Positions 25,742 to 34,437 of a DNA stretch of 64,000 bases are shown here, piece by piece. Under the pieces are notes generated by a model. It worked only from the letters and a program-made list of their open reading frames with translations. It had not been told where the DNA came from and did no database searches. The stretch is from Halieaceae bacterium UBA4452 (lineage in GTDB: Bacteria; Pseudomonadota; Gammaproteobacteria; Pseudomonadales; Halieaceae), in NCBI GenBank assembly GCA_002389505.1, contig DGPA01000019.1, forward strand, positions 76,040 through 140,039, in the 5' to 3' direction. Made by a program: the position numbers and the translations under genes. How positions within the stretch are numbered: the first letter of the stretch is position 1; each line of letters begins with the position of its first letter.

Positions 25742-26032
25742 TCACTTCGTTGATCCTTCAATGTTGGCACCCGACTCGAGCACGTCTTTGATCAATTGCA
25801 TGCGGGTTTGCATCCACGCTTCGTCGACTTGCGGGCTGGGTGTGAACTGCTCTATTTGTTCCGCGGTGAGTACTCCCAACTGGTCAAGTAGGGTCTCGAG
25901 GGTTTTAACCCGCTCGGCGAGAACGGACTGCTCAGACAGCAGCCGGACTATCATCGCCAGCAGTCGATCGGTTTCTGGGCTGTCAAAGAAAGCGGGACGC
26001 CCTCCGCGGACCGTTTTACTGTGTTGTGTCAT
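25742..26032 (-). CDS. Small coiled-coil partner of methyltransferase A
   Basis: This 96 aa protein is dominated by a heptad-rich helix (L-L-A-M-I-V-R-L-L-S-E-Q-S-V-L-A-E-R-V-K-T-L) near residues 20-50 and has a charged C-terminal helix. The same layout, with aligned R-L-x-x-E and A/K-E-R-V/L elements, is seen in the protein at 54583-54915, which also lies directly after a related methyltransferase gene. It begins 7 bp after the methyltransferase stop. I do not know the family. It may be a binding or assembly partner of the methyltransferase; this rests only on the repeated gene order. Starting at ATG 26032 avoids overlap with the upstream gene. Confidence 0.6.
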   Translation of the reverse strand: MTQHSKTVRGGRPAFFDSPETDRLLAMIVRLLSEQSVLAERVKTLETLLDQLGVLTAEQIEQFTPSPQVDEAWMQTRMQLIKDVLESGANIEGSTK

Positions 26033-26039
26033 CGACTCA

Positions 26040-27227
26040 TCAGCCTTGTTTCCTGCTACCAAAGGCATACCACGTTATCGTATCTGACAGGCGACCCGTA
26101 TCCTCGTCAAAGCTAGCAGTGCGATCGATAGCATCCCGGAACTCTTGTTCGTCAACATAGGTATAGCGCGGTAGCGTCGCCTGGAAAAAAGCCGACTCGT
26201 CAAAGCCTGCGTCGCGACATAGGGCGGGATAACTCAGGTCTCTAAATTCTTTGTAGAAGGGTTCGTTGTTATAAAAGCAGTCCCAGTCGAGATAAAACGC
26301 GTCGTAGGGTGCTAAAGCTTCGTTGGGGGGTAACTCCATGTGGATGATCAGCCCACCCGGACGCAGAATGCGGTAGGCTTCTTTAAAAAAATCGTTGATG
26401 ACGTTTCTAGGTAATTCGTGCAGGAACATGGATGAGAACACCACATCAACCGAGCCGTCGTCAAAAGGCAGTTGATCGCAGTTTGCTTGGCGAAAGTGGG
26501 CCGCCACGCCCAGTGATTCTGCCCGCGCATGGCCGTAGCGGAGACAAGGAGCGGCAATGTCCAGTCCATAAACCTGCGCATCGGGAAATGCCTGCTTCCA
26601 AGGCAAGGTGTTATGTCCAATGGTGCAGCCGACATCGACGACGGTGTCCACGGTTAACCCCGGCCACCGCAAGCGGGTGAAGTTGGCCATAGAGTGGCCA
26701 ATGTCATCTAAATGCTCCCCCATGACACCGAAGGAAAAGACCTCAAGCCCATTGTCATAAACGGCACCAGGATGAACGCTGACATCCTCTCGGTCGCCCT
26801 GATAATTGCCAGGCATGAGATGGACATCCATGGTGTCGATGTAACTGGGGAGTGAGAGTTTAGGATCGAGGGCGAGTGATCCGCCGACGGCGCTCTTTTC
26901 TGGCGCTACTTGAGTGACGCCACTCAACCCTGCCAGAGTGGTGCGGTCTTCGTCCAGCGCGCGCAGAGTCGATTGCCAGACTAATTCTTGCGCCGTGCAG
27001 CGAAGGCTGGAGTACCATTTAAAGAGGTCTCTCGATTTGAGAAACCTGTGCACGTCCTCTCCCGATTGATGAGGATGCTCTACGGCGGTTTGCTCCTCAC
27101 TGTAGTCAGACCGCAATTGGTCAGCTAAATCGACTAGCGTGTACGCGCGCAGTGAGGACGTAAAGCGCTCTCTTGCACGTTGATCCAAGTTCTTTTTTAG
27201 TGCCAAAGTATGGTTCAGTCCAGCCAT
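26040..27227 (-). CDS. Class I SAM-dependent methyltransferase with N-terminal extension, paralogue A
   Basis: This 395 aa protein has a UbiE-like Rossmann methyltransferase domain from about residue 190: motif I V-V-D-V-G-C-T-I-G-H-N, Y-G-L-D-I-A-A-P, F-S-S-M-F-L-H-E-L-P and L-R-P-G-G-L-I-I-H-M-E. Before it lies an unusual 185-residue helical region with D-V-H-L-M-P-G near 134-140 and G-A-V-Y-D-N near 154-159. Both parts recur in the protein at 54925-56109. AGGGA 8-9 bases before ATG 27227 sets the start. The methyl acceptor is unknown. It heads an operon divergent from the TonB-dependent receptor, with an inverted-repeat operator candidate in between. Database naming would stop at methyltransferase domain protein. 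Confidence 0.75.
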   Translation of the reverse strand: MAGLNHTLALKKNLDQRARERFTSSLRAYTLVDLADQLRSDYSEEQTAVEHPHQSGEDVHRFLKSRDLFKWYSSLRCTAQELVWQSTLRALDEDRTTLAGLSGVTQVAPEKSAVGGSLALDPKLSLPSYIDTMDVHLMPGNYQGDREDVSVHPGAVYDNGLEVFSFGVMGEHLDDIGHSMANFTRLRWPGLTVDTVVDVGCTIGHNTLPWKQAFPDAQVYGLDIAAPCLRYGHARAESLGVAAHFRQANCDQLPFDDGSVDVVFSSMFLHELPRNVINDFFKEAYRILRPGGLIIHMELPPNEALAPYDAFYLDWDCFYNNEPFYKEFRDLSYPALCRDAGFDESAFFQATLPRYTYVDEQEFRDAIDRTASFDEDTGRLSDTITWYAFGSRKQG

Positions 27228-27307
27228 AATAAAGTCCCTAACAATGCGGTAGTGCCACGCCAAAGGTTGCCCGACTCACACTGGCTTCGGACTCAGGTCA
27301 CGCAAAT

Positions 27308-27343
27308 GTGTGGTATCAAGCTAAGAATTGATTATTACCACAC
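27308..27343. promoter_or_regulatory. Inverted-repeat operator candidate
   Basis: GTGTGGTA (27308-27315) and TACCACAC (27336-27343) form perfect 8-bp inverted arms separated by 20 bases in the 198-bp gap between the divergent methyltransferase A and receptor genes. The right arm lies between the -35 and -10 elements of the predicted receptor promoter, a repressor-like position. The cognate regulator is not in the window. Confidence 0.5.
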
Positions 27344-27355
27344 TATTGATATAGT
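27328..27355 (+). promoter_or_regulatory. Predicted sigma-70 promoter of the TonB-dependent receptor
   Basis: TTGATT (27328-27333), a 16-base spacer and TATAGT (27350-27355) lie 71 bp upstream of the receptor ATG. The match is reasonable but not perfect. Confidence 0.4.
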
Positions 27356-27425
27356 AGGAAGGAGACAAGCCAAGGCCCCTGCGGGCCAACCAATAATAAA
27401 CGCTTTTTCAAACGGAGTCTGATCC

Positions 27426-29588
27426 ATGTCGACACAAACCATTGCGAAGTTGCCCCGCCTGCTACTCGTCAGCGCTATTGCCACTGCCTTACCTTTAGAG
27501 GCGGCATACGCTCAACTTGAAGAGGTATTCGTCACGGCGGAGCGCCGCGAGGCGTCTGTGCAGGACGTGCCTTTGGCCGTCAGCGCCTTTAACGAACAAA
27601 TGATTGACCAGTTACAGATTGACGACACCCTTGACTTAATCAACATTGTGCCCAACCTATTTGGTGGTAATAACACCGGGCTGGGTACTGCAAATATGTA
27701 TTACATGCGTGCCCAGGGCAATGATGAGTCGGTAGCCACTTTTGATCCCCCAGTGGGAACGTATGTGGATGATGTCTATATCACCCGTCAGAATGCCAAC
27801 AATTTCACGCTCTTCGATGTCGAGCGACTCGAGGTGCTGCGTGGGCCTCAAGGCACACTCTATGGCCGTAACACAACCGGTGGTGCTATTAGCGTCATTA
27901 TGCGCAAGCCGGGGGAGGAGATGTCAGGCTATTTAGAGGCTGGTGTCGGTCGCTGGGATCGTACGATGATACGTGGCAGTGTTGATTTACCGGTCAATGA
28001 TCGTGTTCTGACCAAATTTTCCTACTACAGCGTCGATGACGACGGCTATCTGAACAATACGGTCGATGGTAAAACCTACAATGCGGTGGACTCTACCGGC
28101 TGGCGAGCTGCCTTTCGCTTCCTCCTCACTGATACTGTGACGTGGGATGTATCCGTCGACGGCGGGGATACCCAAGCCGCCAATATCCACGGATTTTTAG
28201 ACGGTGATCGAAGGGTGTCGGGTTCGAACATCACTAGCGGATTGCCCGCGGGGCTCGTTCAGAAGGCAGATTACGGCAACCAAGTCGACATGCTAAATAT
28301 TGTTTCCAATCTTGCCTGGGAAGTGGGCGGCGGAACGGCTAACTTCATTGTTGGTAGTCGCGAAATCGAGCAAGATTTCCTGATCAACTTTCCCGTTGCT
28401 CCAACGATCCCCGATTTCTTTGTTATCGACAATCTGGGTGAACACGATATGTTCTCTGCAGAGTTGAAGTGGGCCGGCAACATCATGGATGACCGGGTGT
28501 TTCTCACAGGCGGTATTTATTACATGGATGAGAAAAACACTACGGACTGGCGAAGTTATCTAGATCTCGCTGGTGTTGGCGTGCCAGTACCTCCGTCGGT
28601 GGCCTTTCTAACGCTGGCAGACCGGATTATGGATAACACCACCGAAAGCTTGGCGATTTATGCCCAAGCGGATATTAAGATTGGGGAAAGCGGTACCCTG
28701 ACAGTGGGAGCCCGCTACACTGACGAGGAGAAGGATGTCGCTCTCGTAGGTTCGGTGACGTCCGAACAGATAGCGGCTGCCGGTGTGCCGCTAGAGCAAT
28801 CGGAGTCCAAGGTGACGCCACGGTTAGCGTACTCCCATGCCATTAATGACGATATGATGGCGTATGTGTCGGCCACTAATGGCTTCAAATCTGGGGGCTG
28901 GAATGCTCGGGCAACCGTGGGTTCTGAATTCCTCCCCTTTGGCCCCGAGAGTATCTGGGCCTATGAAGCCGGTTTGCGTGCCGACTGGCTGGACGGTCGA
29001 CTGCGGACTAACCTAACGGCATTCTACTCAGATCTTGACGACTTGCAGACCACCGCGGCCGTTAACGGTATTTTTACTACCACCAACGCGGGTGGGCTCG
29101 AAGTCACCGGATTCGAGGCCGAGATCACAGCGTTGCCCACCGAAAATTGGCAAATTTTTGCCACCCTCGGGTTACAGGACGCCAAATATGTTGATCTGCC
29201 CAGCGGCTGTAGCGTCCCTAATACCAGCTTTGCGGCCTACGACGTCGATTGTAATGCGGCGACGCCCAAGCGTAGCCCTGATGAAACCTTTACGCTGGGA
29301 ACCTTCGTCGATTTCACTGTGGGCGAGCTTGTGCTGACCCCTAGTGTGATGGTGCGCTACATTGGTGAAAACGTTACCGGTACTAGAAATGCCGGTCCTA
29401 ATGATTCAACGACGATCTACAACCTAGGTTTGCGTGTTTCCATGGCCACGAATGATTTGTGGGAACTCAATTTGGAGTGTAAGAATTGTGGTGACGAAAC
29501 CTTCACCCAATCAAATCTCTTTATTCCTTACTACAATCTCCCTGAAACTTGGATGGCGTCTGTCAAGTTCCGGTTCGGCAATCGGTAG
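27426..29588 (+). CDS. TonB-dependent outer-membrane receptor
   Basis: The 720 aa protein starts with a signal peptide (about residues 1-29, ending A-Y-A) followed by a TonB box-like E-E-V-F-V-T-A. The plug domain shows V-P-L-A-V-S-A-F, G-T-Y-V-D-D-V-Y and L-E-V-L-R-G-P-Q-G-T-L-Y-G-R-N-T-T-G-G-A. The beta-barrel ends in the expected aromatic residue pattern V-K-F-R-F-G-N-R. It imports a substrate too large or scarce for porins. Receptors of this size and plug style in marine and sphingomonad catabolic loci often serve terpenoids, aromatics or other organic compounds rather than iron, but the ligand here is unknown. No Fur box was recognised upstream. Confidence 0.9.
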   Translation: MSTQTIAKLPRLLLVSAIATALPLEAAYAQLEEVFVTAERREASVQDVPLAVSAFNEQMIDQLQIDDTLDLINIVPNLFGGNNTGLGTANMYYMRAQGNDESVATFDPPVGTYVDDVYITRQNANNFTLFDVERLEVLRGPQGTLYGRNTTGGAISVIMRKPGEEMSGYLEAGVGRWDRTMIRGSVDLPVNDRVLTKFSYYSVDDDGYLNNTVDGKTYNAVDSTGWRAAFRFLLTDTVTWDVSVDGGDTQAANIHGFLDGDRRVSGSNITSGLPAGLVQKADYGNQVDMLNIVSNLAWEVGGGTANFIVGSREIEQDFLINFPVAPTIPDFFVIDNLGEHDMFSAELKWAGNIMDDRVFLTGGIYYMDEKNTTDWRSYLDLAGVGVPVPPSVAFLTLADRIMDNTTESLAIYAQADIKIGESGTLTVGARYTDEEKDVALVGSVTSEQIAAAGVPLEQSESKVTPRLAYSHAINDDMMAYVSATNGFKSGGWNARATVGSEFLPFGPESIWAYEAGLRADWLDGRLRTNLTAFYSDLDDLQTTAAVNGIFTTTNAGGLEVTGFEAEITALPTENWQIFATLGLQDAKYVDLPSGCSVPNTSFAAYDVDCNAATPKRSPDETFTLGTFVDFTVGELVLTPSVMVRYIGENVTGTRNAGPNDSTTIYNLGLRVSMATNDLWELNLECKNCGDETFTQSNLFIPYYNLPETWMASVKFRFGNR

Positions 29589-29589
29589 T

Positions 29590-30060
29590 GTGATCTCCGG
29601 GCCGGGTACCCCGCGGCACTGGGTCGAGACCCACATGGCCGCCATGCTCTGCCATGAGGGAATTTGGACGGGTACTTACCGGCACATTGCTGAGGACAAC
29701 ACGGTTCTGGATGAGCACCAGAGCCGCGTTACCTGCGAATTTCCCGACCATGGTGAAGCAGCCTATCGGCAAGCGAGCATCTTTAATTGGTCCGATGGAC
29801 GGCATCAGGAACAGGTATTTCTTGGCTATATGCGGGGTGATCGTATGTGGTTCGATACGGATACCTTTGCCGGCTGGGCTTGGCAAACCGGGGATGACAT
29901 CGTCATGCTCAGTCTTGATCGGAAGGATCTGCCCGGCCAGCGCTTTGTTGAAACCATTCTGATTGGCGACAATCGCGACCGGCGGGTCCGTACCTGGCAT
30001 TGGTTTGATGAGGGGGTATGTTACAAGCGAACGCTCTGTACTGAGACCCGTCAGTCCTGA
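29590..30060 (+). CDS. Lipocalin-like/DUF3598-type protein of unknown function
   Basis: The product is 156 aa from GTG 29590, one base after the receptor stop; ATG 29635 would give 141 aa. It contains H-E-G-I-W-T-G-T-Y-R-H-I near the start, then alternating strands (F-L-G-Y-M-R-G-D-R-M-W-F and T-W-H-W-F-D-E-G-V) with a calycin-like beta-barrel character. It resembles the DUF3598 group by the E-G-x-W-x-G-x-Y motif; I am not certain. It is probably cotranslated with the receptor and convergent with the SDR gene 6 bp later. Confidence 0.6.
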   Translation: MISGPGTPRHWVETHMAAMLCHEGIWTGTYRHIAEDNTVLDEHQSRVTCEFPDHGEAAYRQASIFNWSDGRHQEQVFLGYMRGDRMWFDTDTFAGWAWQTGDDIVMLSLDRKDLPGQRFVETILIGDNRDRRVRTWHWFDEGVCYKRTLCTETRQS

Positions 30061-30066
30061 GGGCCC

Positions 30067-30894
30067 TTAATGCATTTCCTCACCGCCGCTGATGTTAATC
30101 GCTTCGCCGGTGATAAAGCTCGCCTCATCAGAAGCTAAAAACGCACAGGCAGCTGCGGTATCACTACCCAGTCCAATGCGCTTGAGCGGAATCCGCTCCC
30201 GCATGCCATCGAGGTAGTCGGCTTCGCTGATACCAAAGAATGTCGAAAAATAGGCATTCTGAGCGCTGCCCAGCCCAGTTGTCACATGGTTGGGGCAAAC
30301 GGCATTTACCGTAATCTGTTCAGCACCGTAGTCGATAGCCGCTGTGCGTGTCAGGCCTATTACGCCATGCTTGGCCGCGCAGTAAGGCGCCATGTGGGGG
30401 AATCCAGACTTGGCGGCTTGGCTGGCAATATTGATGATCCGACCACCCCAACCCTGACCCTCCATGATCCGTGCTGCGGCCTGGGTGCAATAAAAAACGC
30501 CCCCCAAAGTGACATCGAGCACCAGCTGCCATTCTGCCGGGCTAACCTCTCGGGTGTGTTTCATGACAAAGCCGATGCCGGCGTTGTTGACCAGGACATC
30601 TAGGCGGCCATAGTGCGCGATGGTTTGGTCAAACAGCGACTGGACTGAACTAGGATCTCTAACGTCGCAAGTAAAGATGGGTACTGGCTCCCCAGTCAAA
30701 GCGGTTAATGATGTGGCGACGGCAGCCCTGTCCGCGTCAGCCGCCAAGTGGGTGCTATTGGGATCAGCGCTACTGTCGATATCAGAGACGACGACCCGGT
30801 AGCCATCCGCTGCAAAGCGTTGAAGGATCGCTTCTCCTAGACCACCGGGACGACCTGAGCCGGTGCATACCACTACTTTTTTTTCTTGTTTCAT
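30067..30894 (-). CDS. SDR oxidoreductase, module paralogue A
   Basis: This 275 aa classical SDR has C-T-G-S-G-R-P-G-G-L-G as cofactor motif, V-V-S-D-I-D, V-N-N-A-G, the Ser in N-I-A-S-Q-A-A-K-S-G and Y-C-A-A-K. It is clearly paralogous to the SDR at 56544-57347: both share A-S-Q-A-A-K-x-G-F, K-H-G-x-I-G-L-T-R-T-A-A-I-D, V-N-A-V-C-P-N-H-V-T-T and the identical C-terminus S-G-G-E-E-M-H. Substrates are unknown but should be alcohol/ketone pairs. It is downstream of a VOC gene and an MFS gene on the same strand. Confidence 0.86.
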   Translation of the reverse strand: MKQEKKVVVCTGSGRPGGLGEAILQRFAADGYRVVVSDIDSSADPNSTHLAADADRAAVATSLTALTGEPVPIFTCDVRDPSSVQSLFDQTIAHYGRLDVLVNNAGIGFVMKHTREVSPAEWQLVLDVTLGGVFYCTQAAARIMEGQGWGGRIINIASQAAKSGFPHMAPYCAAKHGVIGLTRTAAIDYGAEQITVNAVCPNHVTTGLGSAQNAYFSTFFGISEADYLDGMRERIPLKRIGLGSDTAAACAFLASDEASFITGEAINISGGEEMH

Positions 30895-30912
30895 CGCCCG
30901 GTCTCCCGTGGG

Positions 30913-31971
30913 TTATGGGTTAGCGTCAAAAAACTGGATCAAGGCACCGTCAGGGGATTGGGTTTCAAGAAGGTCAACGATTTCATCGTTTGGCCAAGCA
31001 ACGGTATTAAAACGCACGACGGGTTGGCCTGAGGATCGCAGTTGGGTTTCAATGGCGTCCAGATCGGTGGCCGGAAACCGTACGGCAAGAATGCCTAGGT
31101 TAGGTGCTCGGCAACGGTGGCGATAATTTTCTCCGCTCAGTCCATGCACCTGAATCATTTCCATACGACCATATTCACCCGGTACCGGGTAAACAATACC
31201 GGCTTGGTACCCCACCTCAGTGGTCAGTGCGGTAGGAATGCCAATCGGTGACACCATGGGCTGGGGCGCCGTCACCGGGGGACCCGTATAAAACGTGTCA
31301 AAACCCAGCACTTCGCTAAAAAATTGGTAGGCAGCACTATGGTCTGCGACCATCTGCATGACATTGAAGGGCCGGGTCATACGTTCAAACTGTCCTACCG
31401 CCGCGGGTAGTGGCGGCGACAGCCGCTCGTAACTTTGTACCTGGAGGCCGTCAGGACCTTTGAAGATGACGATACGTAAAGAGGAGTCACCAAATTGCAA
31501 AGGGGCTATTGGGGTTTCAGTCCACCAACCCATCGCAATGGCGTCATGGTAAATGGCCTCAATGTCTTTCACGCGCACCATTAGACTAAAATAACAGCCG
31601 CTATCCCAAGCTCGCGCACCGGGACGCATGGGCTGCTGATAGCCGCTGTTATCAAAATCAATGAGGCGAATCCTACCGTCGGGCGAATGCTTGGGTGCGA
31701 GCAGTTGATAGTGGCCTTGTGCACCACTAGGCAGCCCCCAGGCATCTATCTCTGAACGGGACAGCGCGCCCGAATCAAGTGTTATGAAGCCACCAATCTC
31801 CTCAAAAAAACGCGCGGTTCGAGCTGTATCGGTAACGCTCACAACGACTTCGCGCCAGGGTTGGGTGGTCACGGGGTTGGCGCTAGCCAAAGCGGCAGCA
31901 CTCAAACAACCGATAATCACGGCACGGCACAGCACCCCAGTAGTCACCGCCGGACGGTCTCTTTTTGTCAT
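30913..31971 (-). CDS. Exported two-domain VOC (glyoxalase/dioxygenase fold) protein
   Basis: The 352 aa protein starts with a signal-like segment (A-V-I-I-G-C-L-S-A-A-A-L-A-S-A). Two vicinal-oxygen-chelate halves follow, about residues 38-165 (V-V-S-V-T-D-T-A-R-T-A-R-F-F-E-E-I-G-G-F) and 180-350 (N-V-M-Q-M-V-A-D-H-S-A-A-Y-Q-F-F-S-E-V-L-G-F). The linker Y-E-R-L-S-P-P-L-P recurs as M-E-R-I-S-P-P-L-P-G in the VOC protein at 43962-44903. Metal ligands are not obvious, so the function is open. Its ATG overlaps the stop of the upstream MFS gene (ATGA). Confidence 0.72.
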   Translation of the reverse strand: MTKRDRPAVTTGVLCRAVIIGCLSAAALASANPVTTQPWREVVVSVTDTARTARFFEEIGGFITLDSGALSRSEIDAWGLPSGAQGHYQLLAPKHSPDGRIRLIDFDNSGYQQPMRPGARAWDSGCYFSLMVRVKDIEAIYHDAIAMGWWTETPIAPLQFGDSSLRIVIFKGPDGLQVQSYERLSPPLPAAVGQFERMTRPFNVMQMVADHSAAYQFFSEVLGFDTFYTGPPVTAPQPMVSPIGIPTALTTEVGYQAGIVYPVPGEYGRMEMIQVHGLSGENYRHRCRAPNLGILAVRFPATDLDAIETQLRSSGQPVVRFNTVAWPNDEIVDLLETQSPDGALIQFFDANP

Positions 31972-33158
31972 CCTATGTACTCCCGCTTGCTGCGAAGCAT
32001 CAGCTGGGCGCTCCACCAACTCATAGCAAAACCCAAACCCGCTATGGCCACTACGCCGATCACCCATTCAGGGTTAGTATCGTAGGCTCTACTGCCTAGG
32101 TAAGTAAACACGGCTGCCAGCGTCATGCCCCCTGCACTTGAGAGACCCGCTGCGCCAGCACTTTGGTTCGGCACCGCGTTTACTGCTCCGAGCATCGTCC
32201 CGGGGGTCAGTAACCCGGAAAAGAACATCAGCAAGCCCAGTGGGACTAGTAACGTCATCAGTGTTAACCCCATAAGACCAACGGCGACGGGAGCGGCGAT
32301 ACAGGTCATGGACAGTAGGGCAACGCAATAACGCTGAGTGTTAAACGTACCAAAAGTGCTGAATCGAGACAGTAGCGTTGAGCCAGTGATATAGACACCG
32401 GCAAGGGCGCTCCATATAACGCTAAACTGGTCGACTCCAATAGCGAATTGTTGTTCAAAGAGAAGTGCTGCACAGGCAAGTAACGCAAAGAAAATGCCCT
32501 GCAGACAGCCAAATCCGAGCGTGAAACTCCAAAAAACCCGGGACTGAAGCAGTTGACGATAGCCTCGAACATAATCTCGGAGACTGCGGCGTTCATGACC
32601 GTCATCAGAGGTTGGAATCAGGTACCAGGATCCCAAAAATATCAACAGGCCGAGTAAAATGAGCAGCGCAAACACCATGTGGGCCGTGCTAACGATGACC
32701 ACGTAGCCCGCTATGATGGGTGCCACAATGGGCGTAAGGCCCATCACCGCGGTGAGAGTCGCAAACGCTTTCAGCGCTAAAGCCGGTGTCATTTGATGAC
32801 TGATAATACCGCGAGCGATAACAGTACCAACACCTGCGCCAGTGGCTTGTAGGAAACGGAACGTCACTAACGACCAAAAATCCGCGCTTAGGGTGAGTCC
32901 GACACTGGCCAACACAAAGAACGCGAAGCCGGTCAGTAGCACGCGGCGGTGGCCGAAATAATCCGACGCCATACCCACGAGCGGCTGAGTGAGGGCGAGG
33001 CCCAGCACGTAGGCAGACACAAGAAACTGTAGGTCAGTCACTGGGCGATCGAGGCTGGCACTGAGGGATGGAATAAGCGGTGCCATGATGGCCACCCCAA
33101 ACGGCGAGATGCTACTTATGATGGCCAAGAACCAGATCGGTAAGCTCGTCTTGGTCAT
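31968..33158 (-). CDS. MFS transporter, Bcr/CflA family
   Basis: The 396 aa protein has about 12 membrane helices. The N-terminus fits the Bcr/CflA drug-efflux branch: P-F-G-V-A-I-M-A-P-L-I-P-S-L, D-L-Q-F-L-V-S-A-Y-V-L-G-L-A, the loop G-M-A-S-D-Y-F-G-H-R-R-V-L-L-T-G and R-F-L-Q-A-T-G-A-G. In a catabolic neighbourhood it may export a toxic intermediate or carry a substrate. ATG 33158 gives the family-typical start; a longer form from 33227 adds a polar extension. It overlaps the VOC gene by 4 bp. Confidence 0.82.
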   Translation of the reverse strand: MTKTSLPIWFLAIISSISPFGVAIMAPLIPSLSASLDRPVTDLQFLVSAYVLGLALTQPLVGMASDYFGHRRVLLTGFAFFVLASVGLTLSADFWSLVTFRFLQATGAGVGTVIARGIISHQMTPALALKAFATLTAVMGLTPIVAPIIAGYVVIVSTAHMVFALLILLGLLIFLGSWYLIPTSDDGHERRSLRDYVRGYRQLLQSRVFWSFTLGFGCLQGIFFALLACAALLFEQQFAIGVDQFSVIWSALAGVYITGSTLLSRFSTFGTFNTQRYCVALLSMTCIAAPVAVGLMGLTLMTLLVPLGLLMFFSGLLTPGTMLGAVNAVPNQSAGAAGLSSAGGMTLAAVFTYLGSRAYDTNPEWVIGVVAIAGLGFAMSWWSAQLMLRSKREYIG

Positions 33159-33666
33159 GGCAACCGCTCTGTAATGACCAGGATCAACAGGTTTTCTGGA
33201 CGTATCTTGGCCACATTGTGTCGACAATATGACGATCCGCGTCGCTGCTCAATAGTGGTCATAGGCTAGATTATCCTTATTGACTATCTGGCCCGCTTTG
33301 CTGAGCTGATAGACCATAAGCTAAGGCAAGCTGACCATTTTTGCAGCGGTCTATAGGTCGTTATCACCATGCAACTTTTTGGGCCATTAGCAAGGGTGCG
33401 GGACGCCATGTTGTTTCCATTGGTCGTCTGTTAATAGCGCAGTGTAGCTGATTAAGTACCCTGTTGATGTCTCCGCTATCCACGTGCAATCACCACTTGA
33501 GTACAGATCCACGCCACATAGTAGCGCACGAAAGGTGTCGCTTAGAAAGTGGCGTATCACGTGAACAGCTCGGTCGACGGGTTGATCTTGGATTGACTGC
33601 GTCAGCACGGCCAGTCGTGTCTTGTGCTAGCATTCTATTGGCTAGGGTGTCGCTAGGGAGTTGTCT
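33159..33666. other. 508-bp intergenic region with repeated GGTC motifs
   Basis: This divergent promoter region has no convincing gene. It contains several GGTC/TATA-like elements: GGTCATA near 33267, ATAGACCATAA near 33310 on the other strand, and GGTCTATAGGTCGTTAT at 33348-33364. The last belongs to the 20-nt repeat. These may be binding sites for a common regulator. Confidence 0.4.
33345..33364 (+). repeat. 20-nt motif, copy 2 of 2
   Basis: AGCGG-N3-ATAGGTCGTTAT, the same as at 21911-21930, here in the divergent region between the Bcr/CflA-type transporter and the unknown protein at 33667. Confidence 0.35.
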
Positions 33667-34416
33667 ATGTCATCAACAATGCGGGGCGTTATTGCCTACA
33701 CGAGTAATCAGGCACATCGCTTAGGGGCTAATAGAGGTCGTGAACACTTTGCGGTGACAGTAAATGCCGACGGCAGCCGGTCACTTCGTAGCCACTGTGT
33801 CATTCAAGATGCACCCATGGTTGAACGGGATGTGCAACTGTCAGTTGACAACGACTTTTTCCCGCGGCATGCGCAGGTGAGAATCCGAGTGGGTGATGCC
33901 AATGAGGGTGCGGCATTATTTTATTTCGATGGCTCGACGGTGCACAGTTATGGTGTCACCGTCGATGGTGAGCAATTTGCTGAATCCCATGATTTGGGTC
34001 GTCGCACAGGCTTTTTCGTCACTCATCCCATACAGGCGGATGCCTGGTTATTGGCGTCTTTGGGTGTTGGATTGAGCCCCAGTGTCCACCGAGTTCAGGC
34101 TTTCCCTACGTGTTCAAATGATCACCGTGGTGCCTCGGGCCCCAAGCTCGTTATTCATGAACCTGAGATTGATATCTATTTTTTGGGTCGAGAGCACATA
34201 GAGGTGGCGGCGGGGTCATTCGAAGCATTGCATTTTTGTTACGGCGACCCTGAAGAGAATCCCGAAGGCGCCAACAGGGCAGGTGAGCACCCCCGCTACC
34301 ATGTCTGGACCAGTGCCGATGGCCACTACCTGCTGTTACGTGCTCAGGTCGATGGCTATATGGAGACCCGCTATGAGCTGATAAGTCTCGTCGAGGGCGA
34401 AACCGGCGCTGTATGA
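33667..34416 (+). CDS. Unknown conserved protein, paralogue 1 of 2
   Basis: The 249 aa protein has no signal peptide or membrane helix and looks all-beta. It shares many blocks with the protein at 35171-35899: G-R-E-H/W-F, D-H-R-G-A-S/T-G-P, Y-F/L-G-x-E with V-A-A-G-S/T-F-E-A, and a C-terminal G-Y-M-E/Q-T-R-Y-E-L-I. The V-A-A-G-x-F-E-A turn and late strand pattern vaguely resemble DUF3108-type proteins. I cannot assign a function. AGGGAG six bases before ATG 33667 fixes the start. It is convergent with a membrane-protein gene. Confidence 0.62.
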   Translation: MSSTMRGVIAYTSNQAHRLGANRGREHFAVTVNADGSRSLRSHCVIQDAPMVERDVQLSVDNDFFPRHAQVRIRVGDANEGAALFYFDGSTVHSYGVTVDGEQFAESHDLGRRTGFFVTHPIQADAWLLASLGVGLSPSVHRVQAFPTCSNDHRGASGPKLVIHEPEIDIYFLGREHIEVAAGSFEALHFCYGDPEENPEGANRAGEHPRYHVWTSADGHYLLLRAQVDGYMETRYELISLVEGETGAV

Positions 34417-34437
34417 CTGGCCGAGCGGTGTCTATCC

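Noticed and set aside
33387..33608. 73-codon minus-strand ORF in the divergent region
   Set aside because: No family-like features and it lies in DNA that looks regulatory.
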